Of a stretch of DNA of 64,000 nucleotides, positions 12,076-23,346 are shown in pieces. Made by a program: the position numbers and the translations under genes. The notes under the pieces are model-generated. The model was not told the DNA's origin. It worked only from the letters and a program-made list of their open reading frames with translations, and did no database searches. Source of the stretch: Heligmosomoides polygyrus polygyrus. Taxonomy: Eukaryota > Nematoda > Chromadorea > Rhabditida > Heligmosomidae. The stretch's first letter is position 1. Every line of letters starts with the position of its first letter. The DNA lies in assembly GCA_947396885.1 (NCBI GenBank), contig OX377206.1:22625114-22689113 (forward strand), written 5' to 3'.

Positions 12076-14014
12076 TCCTGCAGCAGCATATAGCATATAT
12101 AATAACCATTCCAGAGTTTAGCAACATTTGCAAAACATTGGTGCTATCTTAACTTACTTTCACGCAGCATGGGTTTCATGACTTTCTTCTTCAAAATTTT
12201 AAGATCTCTCGAAGGACCGTTAAGCTATCAAGCGTTTTACGTGTTAACCATCAAAATAAGAACGAAAGAATTAGTATTTGATGCAAATCGATAATTTAGC
12301 ATATAATGTAATTAATAATAATAATAATTCTTAATGGAATTAGTGCTAATGTCCCTAACTCACATTTTTCAAATTTGTAACTACATATAGTCACCAACTG
12401 TCGATCAATTTTATAGATGTTTGGTTGCTATTATCGATTTTTGTCCAGTATTACTCAATTGGTGTGGTAATCTCAAAAGTGTACTATCGGCAGGTGGTTA
12501 AGCTTCCTAACAAGTAAATGTTATAGAGCGACCATTTGACATCAGTCATCATTACCTAGTTTCGGCAAGAATTTCCAACTGCAGTTGGGAATCGCATGGA
12601 TTTGTTGCTTGTTGAACAAGCTTCGCAACATCTAAGCACCTTTAGCCTTCTTATAACACTTTTGGAGCCAGCCAGACCGATCACGTCAGCTGGCATTTCC
12701 AACCTTATGCTTACAGTTTGAGAAAAAGTACACAGAATGTATTAACGTAGGGAAAAGAGACATGTTGAAACCAACAGTCCTCGATAATCCTCTGAAAAGT
12801 CAACTTCCTATAGTTTGGACGCCTCTGAACTATTTCTGTAGAAATACGAAGGGGTTTTGATAGCTCCTTGTTTTCCTTCCTTTCGACAACAAGCTAAGAA
12901 TCAGCTTCTGAATTATTAAGGTAGTATCCGAATTTAGTTTTATCTCCGCCGCAATCTCAGTGATGTTTATCTCGTTCCACAGCACATTCAACAAATAAAT
13001 GAATAAAAATATTACGAAATTTCAGAAGACGCATTCGGAACAGCAAAATTTGATAGCCGTACTCGAGCAATCTCTAAAGCTGGCACAGCTAGTTAGAGCA
13101 GAGAATTTTGTGGATGTGCCTGGCGGCATTCTATAGAAACTGTAAACTCTCGTTCAGTTTAGCGTCAAAAATCGATTTCCACTGAGACAAATCAATCAAG
13201 CTCGAGGGTGGTTGGCAGTGGAACCAATTACGGCGAGCAACTGGTAGTGGGCGTATTGTGCTCTTGCTCGCATGTGCTGCGGGTAGGACTCGTCGCTAAC
13301 ACCGCTTCAGCACGCAACGCTTCCGCGCGCACTATTGGAGACGCTGCCCGCCGGAACGCACCTCAATAACTCCCAGAGTGGGGCGTGCTGGGTGCTTCTA
13401 TAAAGGCTTCAAATGGCTCAAAACAGCGTTTATTAATCTGCTTAAGAATAACTCCAGCAAACCCTTTCTGCACCTTTAATTCAGGCGAAAACTCAGGGGC
13501 GCTTAAACTAAATTGTACTTTGTTTTCAAAAGTGTCCGGGCATGCCTTATGTATGCGGCTTACGTTAGACGGCGGAGCACAATTGTGACGATAATTATTC
13601 TGAAACCCTCAGCGACGGATGAAGATGCGGATGAAGTTTTAAGACGGGTACGTAATTTGTGCCAATGCACACAAGCGTCACACTGCAAACGCTACGCTCC
13701 ATTAACTTAACTCAAATCCTGGTAATCTACCAAAGGAAACAAGGGACGTAAATCCTTTCACCCGTCAATGAATTTTTTTTTCATGTCTGCCACTTCACAG
13801 AAAGTTCATCCGCAGCTACGGGTCATGAGAGTATGGGTATGACACACGATAATTTTTTTTTTGTTTAAACGAATCTTTAGGTGTTTGTGTTTTCTGCAGT
13901 TTAAAATAATCATGAAAACATTCATATACCTAAGGCAAAGCTAACCATTATACAAGTCAGTTTCTTTGAACCTCTATTGGCTGTTACAGCGCTTGTGATC
14001 TGTTACAACTGTGT
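12076..14014. other. No recognised gene; GC-richer patch
   Basis: Mostly AT-rich. A GC-richer patch at 13200-13400 has no domain or repeat match within the window. TTATCGATTTTTGTCC at about 12433 recurs in other places (40.1, 44.2 and 53.15 kb). Confidence 0.35.
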
Positions 14015-14205
14015 TTTGTTGCGACCAAATCTCTAGCGCCTGGCGAGGCTCGAACTCGCATCTCCTACTTATCGGGCAGGATGCCCCACGCCATTACATT
14101 TGATCAAATAACGCTGGTGGTTCAACGGCGTGGAGCATCCTGTCCGGTTAGAAGCGGGGTGCGGCTTCGAGCCCCATTTGACGCTAGAGTTTTGATCGCA
14201 ACAAG
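14015..14205. repeat. tRNA-like fold-back (about 190 bp)
   Basis: The two halves are imperfect reverse complements around a short AT-rich loop near 14095-14115. Outer ends read TTGCGACCAAATCTCTAGCG and, from the other strand, TTGCGATCAAAACTCTAGCG. Each arm contains a tRNA-like B-box (CTCGAACTCGC on the minus strand left; GGCTTCGAGCCCC on the right) and a GGGCAGGATGC or GCATCCTGTCC segment. The structure would form a long hairpin. It resembles the arms of the 1.4-kb inverted-repeat elements but with almost no interior. Confidence 0.6.
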
Positions 14206-14429
14206 ATATCGTTATTTTCATTAATATTCATTCACTGCAATAAAAATTTGAACTTTTTGAATTTTTTTCTGCTACACGTCGGTGATTAATAAAATTTCGA
14301 AAAAAGCGTCAGCAAATTTTGTAAATTGGCAATTTATTCCAGCTTTCTTTACGAGAGTCGGGATTATTTCGTAAAATGCTTACTTTAATTTGAAAAATGC
14401 CCAGTTTGATCTAAGAAGGGTCTAGTAAC

Positions 14430-14588
14430 TTGGGGTGGTCAACCGTTGAAGAACCGCTATCAATTCACCGAGCCCGGAGGGATGGACGACTTGGATAGCC
14501 TGGGCAGGAAATCTGGACCTGGGGCATGGAATCGTGGGTGTGCCACAGCCAGCGCTCCTCCGACTGCGTCAGCGCAAGCACGCTCCCG
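14430..14588 (-). repeat. Partial ATCCTTT-tailed SINE copy
   Basis: Matches the middle and tRNA-like head of the SINE read on the minus strand: CAATTCACCGAGCCCGGAGG, then CCTGGGCAGGAAATC, then CTCCTCCGACTGCG. The 3' third with the tail is missing. Confidence 0.6.
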
Positions 14589-15108
14589 TGTAGAAGATGT
14601 ACTTTCAAATGTAGATTTGCCTTCAATGAAAAATTAACTTTGTTTTGATGTAAGAAGCTTGCAAACTTACCGTTCAACCCCAACTTCTTCGCAGTAACAG
14701 AATCTTCAATTCACAGCAGCACAGATGCCCATTTCGCCGAACTTTCCATTCAATCTACTTAACCTTTGCCGGTTATTTACTACTTTGTTACCTACAATTG
14801 AAAGCAAGAGATTAGGAAATTCGCCGGCCATGAGACTGTTTTCCGGTTTCGGCCAAAAAAGGTTTCCCTTCAGCGTTCATTGTATTCACAGGAGGCTATT
14901 TTTCGCTTAATTCAATGCCTACGGTAAAGAAATCGTGTGAACTTTAAATATGTAGATAAAGAAGCGCTATCTCAGAAATTTGCAGTTTCTTCTAGTGCTG
15001 AGATTGGAGATTTTCGTCAGTTACCAGCGATATTTTGTTCCCGCAAAGTAAACCGAACTATAATCTAGGTTTAGGTATTAAGATTAGATTCAGGCTCTAT
15101 ACCATAGG
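14589..15108. other. No recognisable feature
   Basis: Short open frames only; no domain, repeat match or RNA gene was seen. Confidence 0.35.
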
Positions 15109-15392
15109 GATAAAGGATAACGGACGGCGTTACTCAATTCCTTTTGGTATGCGCCACGCATCCTACTTCTACGGGATGTCGAGGAGGCGATTTGAATGCG
15201 TATTTAGCCATACAATGATTTGCGGTGGCCAGCCGATAAACAAGACGGCGCTTTGTCTTTCCCAGACAAATCTGGTGGCGATTCACGGACCGGGGAGGGA
15301 TGGAAGGCTTGGTTGACCTGGACGCAAAATCCGGACCAGGCATCGGATGCGCGCGAAAGCCGGCATCTCCTCCGATTGCTCTATATGCGCCC
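15109..15392 (-). repeat. Diverged full-length SINE copy
   Basis: Runs from the tail end (GGATAAAGGATAACGGACGG on the plus strand) to a tRNA-like head (CCTCCGATTGCTCTATATGC). It has many substitutions compared with the young copies, and no clear target-site duplication was found. Confidence 0.7.
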
Positions 15393-16733
15393 GTTCTGCA
15401 CCGTATTACATGCATGAACGTATCAGCAGATTTTTTTACAGTTTCTAAGGGGAATCTTACAAATTTAAACAGTTCAGATATAATCTCAAACGAAGATCTA
15501 TTGTTGAGTCAAAGATAAATCACTATACGGATTTAAGTGAAGAAATCCGTGGATAAATTACTCGAATTTATTTAAGGATAAGAGAGCATTCGCACTTATA
15601 AATATAGAAAAAAAACGACAAACAATAATAAACGTGATAATACAGGGCATGAGTGAATGCGTTGCGGTAATTTACGTATTGTAAAGTAAAACACAAAAAG
15701 CAGAACAAGAAGAACATCTCCGACAAACGTGTTGGAAAGGAAGACTAAAAAAGCACGCTTACAATCAATAGCGTAAATGTACAAATCAATAAGCAAACCT
15801 TTTCGTATCCGACTTCTTCCTGACTCGCCGATCTTGTCAGAGGCAGCATCGACAACGCTCGTGGCCGTGCTTGGCGAGTTCGCAGCAGGCCCTTAACATA
15901 TGATGGAATCATAGCAAAAAATCAAAGTGGAAACGGCTTCAGAAGCAGTAAGCAGGCAGTACTTCTCTAACCAATCAATAATGCCTCCTTGAAAAAATGA
16001 TGATAGAAATCTTCGTACAATTTCTCACTGCTTTGCTAGTACGTTAGCCGATTGGTACAGAAGGCGCAGTTCAAATAAATGCCTTATAAACTGTAATAAC
16101 GCTTCATTTCTTCTCAGATAAAACTTGACACAAAAAAAACAGAAAATATATAACTGACACGTTTCAACAAGAGCTGAACGCTTTCCAAAGCAAGGTGAAT
16201 AGATACCTTTGAAAGGTGGGCATTCCTCCATGTGTAAAGACAGGTTTCTGATTTTTGACTTCTATTTTTGACTTCTTTATCGTTTTTTGAAAATGTATTG
16301 GTTGCCTACATAGGATGTACCGGAAAAGTAAACACACTGTCTGAATGTTGGTAATATTTTCAGCCTTCCGGTCACACTTATTTTTAGGCCGTTTTTGAAA
16401 TGCAAAAAGCGAACTGTGTCCAGTGTGGTCTAATGGATTGCGCCACATACTCAAATGTGTGTCGAGTTCATTAATCGTCTGACAGTGAAGATGGTGTTCA
16501 CGTAAACCTGCGAATGAATTAATGCTATAGCAGAAGTAAAAAATGAGATACGCATAGTAGCGTGTTGAATAGATGGGTGGCGTAGTTTCTTACGAATAGT
16601 TGTGTGAAACAGAGCAAGATTTTTGCTCTTCCACACTTCAAAGAATCAAGAAATCTAGAGACATTCGTGTGGCTATAAAGATTGAAGTTTCTTGATTTTC
16701 AACAGTAATGTTTGTTTTTCAGTCACCCTGATA
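15393..16733. other. Spacer without recognised genes
   Basis: AT-rich sequence. Frames of 60-96 residues are present but lack domains, paired splice sites or similarity to other parts of the window. Confidence 0.35.
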
Positions 16734-17024
16734 AAGGATAAAGGACGGCGTTACTCAATCCCTTCTGGGATGCGCCAGCGCATTCTACTTCTACGGGATG
16801 TCGTGGAGGCGACATGAATGCGTATTTGGCCATACAATGACTTGCGGTGGCCAGCCGATGAACAAGTCAGCGCTCTATCCTTCCCAGACAAGTCTGGTAC
16901 CAATTCACCGACCCCGGAGGGATGGAAGGCTTGGTTGGCCTGGGCGGGAAATCCGAACCAGGATCCTGGTATCGGGTGCACGCGACAGTCGCGCCTCCTC
17001 CAACTGCGCTACACGCGCCCTTCA
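16734..17024 (-). mobile_element. Young tRNA-derived SINE copy 1
   Basis: Read on the minus strand, the element starts GGGCGCGTGTAGCGCAGTTG (A-box-like TAGCGCAGTTGG), has a B-box-like GGTTCGGATTTCC, continues through a unique body and ends in a GTCCTTTATCCTTT tail. It is bounded by an 11-bp direct repeat TCACCCTGATA at 16723-16733 and 17025-17035, a target-site duplication. The tRNA-like head and short tandem tail point to Pol III transcription and mobilisation by a LINE, which is inference. The 76-residue open frame inside is shared by sister copies because the copies are young. Confidence 0.88.
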
Positions 17025-17035
17025 TCACCCTGATA

Positions 17036-18269
17036 TACCCCGACAATCATGAAATGTTGAGAAAAGCAGAAATACGTTTGAAAAGCATTTTTAAATCAAA
17101 AACCAACTTTCAACCTCTCAAATTGTGTCTACGAAAAATGTGTCTGTTTCAAATTTGAAAAAAAAAACGTTTATTTTGATTTGGAGGGTGTTCATTTAAA
17201 TTTGAAAAGCGTCCTGTTTGACGTAAAAATAGCATTAACACTGTCTTGCAAAAAGCTTGATAAAAAAATCTTTATAACGCCTAGCATGTCCACACCCACA
17301 TTCACTTACAAGGTTAGTGGACCACTTATGTGAATAGGAATATATTAGAAGGATTTATTTTCATGACGAAATCCTATCTTGCTGTGTACTGGCTGCCTAG
17401 TTGAACCGAAATTGGTTTGTAAAAATAATTATTTATGCAGAAGAAATTCACACATAGATGGTTTGGAGCCGAGACCAAAGAGCCACCTACGCGTCCGGAA
17501 ATGCAATGGACAAAAACGGCGAGCTCTTCAAGGGGAGAAACATTTATAGATAGCAGCGACGACAATCGAATCATCCACTCGGCTGTTAGCGTTTGCCTAC
17601 GTGTCAGGATCCGACCCACCATTTTGGCTTTGGTGAGCAGGTTTGACTCGACTTCCCGCTGCGGGTTTGTACGCCCTCATGTCTTTCATAGTTACTGCTC
17701 TTACCTGAATTTCAAATGATTTTTATTTCCCATTCAGCAACGTTCAAAAATCCTCAAAAGGTTAATCAAGCCTTATGGAAAATTGGAGTTACTAATTCAA
17801 CAGAATCAGCAAATAAACCAGTAGAGTGAGACCCAACGCTTATAAAACCAGACATTAAAAAAACGTGACGGTAAAGAAACTGCCGATGTATACTGCTTTC
17901 ACTACAATCCTTACACGTTCTAAGTCACCCAGAACATTTCTTAAGTCAAATAGAAAAGGATTTGAATTTTATGAGAAAGAAGAAGAAATAGAATATGTAG
18001 AACACAATTGCAGCAAAAAAATGGAGTTCGTTTCGCCACTGTATGCATGTTCGTCTCTTTCGTTTTACGCTGAGCTTTAAGCCTGACAACGTTCTAAATC
18101 CAAAATAGACAGCCGTATGAGGCGTTGAAACACCGCATCTCCTATGTCAAGGTTATTAGAGATCTCGTGGAAATGCTAGGATATTGGAGTATTTCTGCAA
18201 CAGAATTGTTTTTAGAGAGTATATGTATTTAGGAGCGGTGAATTTGAATTGCGATTATATTTAGGAGCC
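17036..18269. other. No recognised gene
   Basis: AT-rich spacer between two young SINE copies. GTCCTGTTTGAC at 17211 is one of several scattered copies of a short motif. Frames of 71-94 residues have no domain I know. Confidence 0.35.
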
Positions 18270-18279
18270 ATGAATTAAA

Positions 18280-18573
18280 AGGATAAAGGATAAAGGACGG
18301 CGTTACTCAATCCCTTCTGGGATGCGCCAGCGCATTCTACTTCTACGGGATGTCGTGGAGGCGACATGAATGCGTATTTGGCCATACAATGACTTGCGGT
18401 GGCCAGCCGATGAACAAGTCAGCGCTTTATCCTTCCCAGACAAGTCTGGTACCAATTCACCAACCCCGGAGGAATGGAAGGCTTGGTTGGCCTGGGCGGG
18501 AAATCCGAACCAGGAACCTGGTATCGGGTGCACGCGACAGTCACGCCTCCTCCGACTGCGCTGCACGTGCCCT
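18280..18573 (-). mobile_element. Young tRNA-derived SINE copy 2
   Basis: Nearly identical to the copy at 16734-17024. It is flanked by ATGAATTAAA at 18270-18279 and 18574-18583, a 10-bp target-site duplication. The head reads GGGCACGTGCAGCGCAGTCG on the minus strand. Confidence 0.88.
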
Positions 18574-18583
18574 ATGAATTAAA

Positions 18584-19669
18584 TTCCAAAAATAAACCAT
18601 GTCCAGCTTGGTTTCAAGAAAGTGCTCAAGTTAACTTGATAATCACGCAGTTTGACTAGAGACATGTTTTAGTAAACAGCCTGGAAAACATTCAGCTTGA
18701 TTTGAAAATAATACAATTCACAATGAAAATGGTCTCATCAACTGTTGCAATTCGAAAAGCTTAAGCGCCACAAGTATACAAATTCCATGGTTCTAGAATT
18801 GCTAGACGGCATAGAACAACCAGAACATCGTCGAAAGAAGCTGGAAAAGGCAGGACGGAATTCATTGTAAACAGAACGTGTTTGAATAACCTAGTACCGT
18901 TTTAGAGGTTTAAAAAGGCAATATCCGGGAAAGTTCATAGAAAAAAGGCGCTGGTTCTTGGGTTACCCGCTTCTAATTCATTTCTTCCACTGTCTACATG
19001 TAATGCGTAACCGTGAGGTATTAAAAAAACATCAGCCAACTTCTGCACCAGAAAAAGGAGGAACTTGCAATAGCTTGTGCTAGATGATTCTATGAATTGC
19101 TGAATTACGGTGCCAGTAGTACTTTTTGAAAGATTTGGAGAGAAAACCAGTGTATGCTCAACATCGAAATAATTTTTCTTGGTTGTTAGAATTTAGTAGT
19201 CCATTGCTGATGTGGTTCATCACAAAATCCAACAGGCAAGTTGTGGCCATACAAATCCTTAAGCATGAGAATTTCAGGACAAATTGCATCAACATGATAC
19301 ATATTTACACGCCAAGCGTGATTGACCTTACCGCGATGAAAAGTGCTGACCATAAACGTTGTAGCTTCTCCAGCTTGGAATTCAAAAACTACGAAAACTT
19401 TCACTCCAATATTTGCTTGTTACAATACTTAGAATGAATAGTGGTATTGGAAAAATAAACTCTATTCGCTGGAAATTTATGGCGACTTGGGTTTCACATC
19501 ACCCATCTCAATCGTGTCCATAGCCACTTCTCCGCGATAAATCCAGGAATTTGTGGCCAGCTCTTCTACAGCGTGGGAGTAAAATGTGTTGCATAATCCA
19601 TGAAGAGACATATGTCTCTGAAAATTCGAATATCTAACAAGGGTAGAGTCTGAAGCGTATATCTGGACG
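18584..19669. other. No recognised gene
   Basis: A plus-strand frame of 103 residues at 19126-19437 has no recognisable domain and is overlapped by an antisense frame. Treated as chance. Confidence 0.35.
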
Positions 19670-19985
19670 GGGGGAGCGACTCATATAGGGAGAATCTCCA
19701 CCCCTCAGTTAGTGTGAAAATGCGTTTATTTTTTACCATATCTCTAACCCAAGGAGTAGGGGGTTACAATGGGATACGGCGCATCACGAGTTTGGGGGTC
19801 TTGTACACCCGCGTCGCCCCGACCGGCAAGCGGCTCGGAGAGCAGTCGAAGTGCGGTTGTTTCGTACGAGGAATGTCGGAGGTTTGGTTTCTCTCAAATG
19901 CTGCATTTTTGCTTTTCGCCTGACTGGTTGAGATTTGGAGGATTCTGACGTCTATACCATTAACTTTCTTTCGACTTGTTTATTA
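19670..19985 (+). repeat. Solo tRNA-like arm, related to 38540-38850
   Basis: Shares with 38540-38850 an ordered series of blocks: AGCGACTCATA, GGGAGAATCTCC, a TTTATTTTTTACCA segment, CCCAAGGAGTAGGGG, TACGGCGCATCACGAGTTTG, GCGGCTCGGAG, then a B-box-like GGTTTGGTTTCTC and GGTTGAGATTTGGAGG. The order resembles the arms of elements A and D (AGGGAGAATCCCC, TTTTGCCGAAT, AGTAGGAGGGTGTAATGG, tRNA-like block). No facing partner arm is nearby. Confidence 0.6.
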
Positions 19986-21589
19986 CTGACCGGTTTTCTA
20001 ACCATAAGTCAATGAGAAAGCTACTCAACATAATGATGTATAAACACTCAGCACCAGTGATAGACAGGCACAAAGTGCATGAAACAGAAGCACTGGTCAC
20101 AATGCGGACAGCGTATAAAACCTACAGGCTCCTCACAGCTTCTCTACATGCGCCGGACATTGTTGGTTTAGGTTTTAGAAAACCTCCAGCAGACCTCTGA
20201 TTTTCGGAAAGACAGACATGTGGGAAAGAGTGTATCGATGCCGTTTAGGTTAAATTCGGGATCCACACACCTCGTTTCTCATTTCAACCACCTCCGACGT
20301 CACATCCTGGTCTCTTTTGAAAATCCGAGCGGGATGTTTTTCCCTGAAGTCATTGGTCCATGTATGGAAACAAACTGTGAGATCTTGTAACCTGTATACG
20401 CTGCCCGTAATGTGCCCAGTGCTGCGTCATGCACTTTGCACCTGTGTATCACTGATGTTGAACATTTTTGGGCTGTTAATCAAAAGAGATCCAATATTTA
20501 TTTTTTTGTGTTATTCTTAGCACAACCCGAATGCCTTTGACAAACTTTTTCCTTTTTTTTTACTTTTTTACTGCTAGTCAGATGCTTCGAAATAAAACTT
20601 CACACATTCTATAAAGTCGAAATGATGTTGATTCAAATTTACTTTACACATGGGGATCCAAGAAAACGCTTGAATGATCATTAAATTATTAGCATCTTAA
20701 CAATTCCTTATTTTACCCACAAATCTAGCATTTAACAGAAACAATAGCAAGATGTCACTGTCGAATCTAGAAATTAAAATTTTCACTTTGGCTAACTTGG
20801 CGAAAACAGAAACTGCTAAAGTAAGCCAACAAACATCGTGTACTGAGCGAATTCATGGCGCAACTCTATCGTATATCGCATCACATACCATATCGCACCG
20901 AATAGAATTCGAATGGGAAGTGTAACGTGAGGAAGGTGTCTGGAGCTTATAAAAGAGTTAACGATGTAACTTGACATGGAAAAGCAGAATGTAAATAATT
21001 AAAAAAACTGAAGGTAGTTAAACAACCACTGCTTATTAAGAGGGTGCCTAGCAATAACCACCGCGTGGTAACCGAATTCAGAAACTCTGCTAATTGCAGT
21101 GTGATTGAAGCAGATGCCTCTTAAGGTGAAAAAAAATACAATTCCTGAAAAATCGATCGACAATATCAGGCAGCTACCTACGGAGCGTGTTTCCATGATT
21201 GGGTTCTTTCTATTTATATGAGTCTAGTAGCTGTTCTAAATCCCGTTACCTCCTAGTCATCCCCTTATTTTTGATTGAAGCATTGTTCCTGCTTCCCTTT
21301 TAGAACAAGTCTGATACCAAACGGCAGCCCTTATACTGCTAGACAAATGGAAAGGTTCGTTAAGCGGAGAGAGAAGTCGAACCCCGAGAAACACATGCAG
21401 AGCACTTGCCTTGCACCACTTGCCATATTAGAACATCAATGCGAAAACGATTAAGGAATGAACTACAAGTGGAGACTCTTAAGGTGGACACGTCTTTATA
21501 ACCGGGTCGCTTCACCTCATTTGGATGCCAGTTGTTTGTAAAACAAAGATCACATCTGACAAAATTTACAATTTACGACGCAAAACGTC
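19986..21589. other. No recognised gene; possible tRNA-like remnant at 21350-21425
   Basis: The minus strand of 21350-21425 reads TGGCAAGTGGTGCAAGG and, about 35 bases on, GGGGTTCGACTTC. These resemble an A-box and B-box at tRNA spacing. The cloverleaf was not convincing. The remainder is AT-rich without recognisable coding potential. Confidence 0.3.
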
Positions 21590-21599
21590 GTGAATCATG

Positions 21600-21891
21600 G
21601 ATAAAGGATAAAGGACGGCGTTACTCAATCCCTTCTGGGATGCGCCAGCGCATTCTACTTCTACGAGATGTCGTGGAGGCGACATGAATGCGTATTTGGC
21701 CATACAATGACTTGCGGTGGCCAGCCGATGAACAAGTCAGCGCTCTATCCTTCCCAGACAAGTCTGGTACCAATTCACCGACCCCGGAGGGATGGAAGGC
21801 TTGGTTGGCCTGGGCGGGAAATCCGAACCAGGAACCTGGTATAGGGTGCACGCGACAGTCGCGCCTCCTCCGACTGCGCTACACACGCCCC
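21600..21891 (-). mobile_element. Young tRNA-derived SINE copy 3
   Basis: Nearly identical to the 16.7- and 18.3-kb copies. Flanked by GTGAATCATG at 21590-21599 and 21892-21901, a 10-bp target-site duplication. The minus-strand head reads GGGCGTGTGTAGCGCAGTCG. Confidence 0.88.
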
Positions 21892-22059
21892 GTGAATCAT
21901 GAATCGTTAAAAAACTAACGAAAATAGCCGTGAAACGTAAATTTCAAAACGCAGTTGGACACACCCTTGTTATCCACCACCGCTCATAAGGTCGAACGCG
22001 ATAAGGGCGTGAAATAGTTACGAACTGTTGTCCGCCTCCCGATTTCGGACAAGTTGCTC

Positions 22060-22505
22060 TGGTATGAGCGACCGTCGCCGAGCCATGCGTGGCCAACGTA
22101 GCAAACCCAACAGGGTGAAGACGTGATGCGCCAGGGCGGTATGCTGACGCATATCAGGTGAGTAAAGCTTTGGGAATCAACTGAGATGTCACACGTACTG
22201 TTTTTCAGTGGAAAAATACAGTTGGAAAGAATACCGAGCACTATTCCCTGCATTACGAATTCCACCAAGGTCGTAAAAGCTTCTTGAAAGGCAGACAAAC
22301 GCATGACTCGGTTCGTTGGGCATGCTCGCAACACAATGAGAAAATTCCTCATACTTTTCCCCGTATGCTTAAAAATCATGCGCTCAAGACCAGAGCTTCA
22401 GACTGAGCAGAGCATTACTTGTCTGATGAGAGTACAAAAGCACATTCTGTTAACCTTTCAGTCGGTACTATCTCGGAAAGCTTATACAAGCAGCGCTACA
22501 TTTTG
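22060..22505 (+). other. Exon-like fragment with a candidate 52-bp intron
   Basis: A donor-like ATCAG|GTGAGT at about 22157 and an acceptor-like TTTTTCAG ending at about 22209 would delimit a 52-bp intron, a usual nematode size. The next segment reads YSLHYEFHQGRKSFLKG and RWACSQHNEK before a stop, then continues AEHYLSDESTKAHSVNLSVG. The mix of aromatic, Trp-x-Cys and His residues loosely recalls the zinc-binding N-terminus of Mutator-like transposases, but the second Cys is missing. The joined reading frame was not resolved. It could be a pseudogene, a transposon remnant or chance. Confidence 0.25.
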
Positions 22506-23239
22506 AAATTCATTGATTTCCTTGATTTTGATTAATTCATTTCACACCTATGCAACGCACACTTCCATCCGATCCCTCAAAAACCTCAGAATTCTGAATG
22601 GGAAGACGAAATATTGGATAAATGCATAATTACATATTCCGACCTTTCGAACCTTTTTTTCTCTAGAAAAATGCGTTTTTTACTGTTCCGAAGAAAAGTG
22701 GCAAGGGAGAGTTCAGTATTAACAACGACGCCTATTTGGCTCAGATAGAAGTCTTCATGCAGTAAATGAGACGGAGCGACAATGCAAATGACCCGTGTCG
22801 TCTTCGACCACCATAATGCGCTTCCACATGTAAAGCTTCGTGTCATTAAATTCTTCGAAAAGAGCGGAACTTGCGTGGACAGCCGCAGTTCTACCAAGGA
22901 AAACACTGCAGACTCGATGGAGCTCGGATCACCTGGGAGCTCAAGTCAAAATGTGGGCTGTAGCTAAAAACTACAACTTCTTTGCTCGTGGAATTGCCCG
23001 ATTGTCACACAAATTGAAGGCAGTGAATAACGTAGGGGGAGTTCGCGCTCCAATCAATCGTTTAAATATGTATCCGTTAAATATTGCCTGTGTTTCTATT
23101 AAAAAATTGTTGAAAAACATGTTTCTGTAAAATATTGCCATATTTCCATTGAAAAAAGATTTGTCTAAAAAAAAAAAAAAAAACTGCAACATTTCTACAC
23201 CAATCCAGCACTAAGTTCTCTCACGGCTAACTACCACTT
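22506..23239. other. No recognised gene
   Basis: Frames of 60-106 residues on both strands overlap one another without domains. A run of about 15 A residues lies near 23168-23182. Confidence 0.35.
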
Positions 23240-23346
23240 AATATTATCCTTCCCAAACAGGCATAGTACCAATTCGCAAACTCCAAAGTGGTGGAAGGCT
23301 TGGTTGGCCTGAACGGAAAATACGGAATGTAAGAATCAGGAACCTA
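23240..23346 (-). repeat. Old SINE copy, left part (split by mariner)
   Basis: TTATCCTTCCCAAACAGG, CCAATTCGCAAACTCC and GGAAGGCTTGGTTGGCCTG match the SINE body. The sequence stops at AGGAACCTA, where the mariner element begins. The missing tRNA-like head resumes at 24494 (AATCGGGTGCACGGGAG). Confidence 0.75.

Noticed and set aside
21621..21851. Identical 76-residue open frame in four SINE copies
   Set aside because: The frame is shared because the copies are recent. It overlaps the SINE body and tRNA-like head, the opposite strand is equally open, and older copies break it. Not evidence of a gene.
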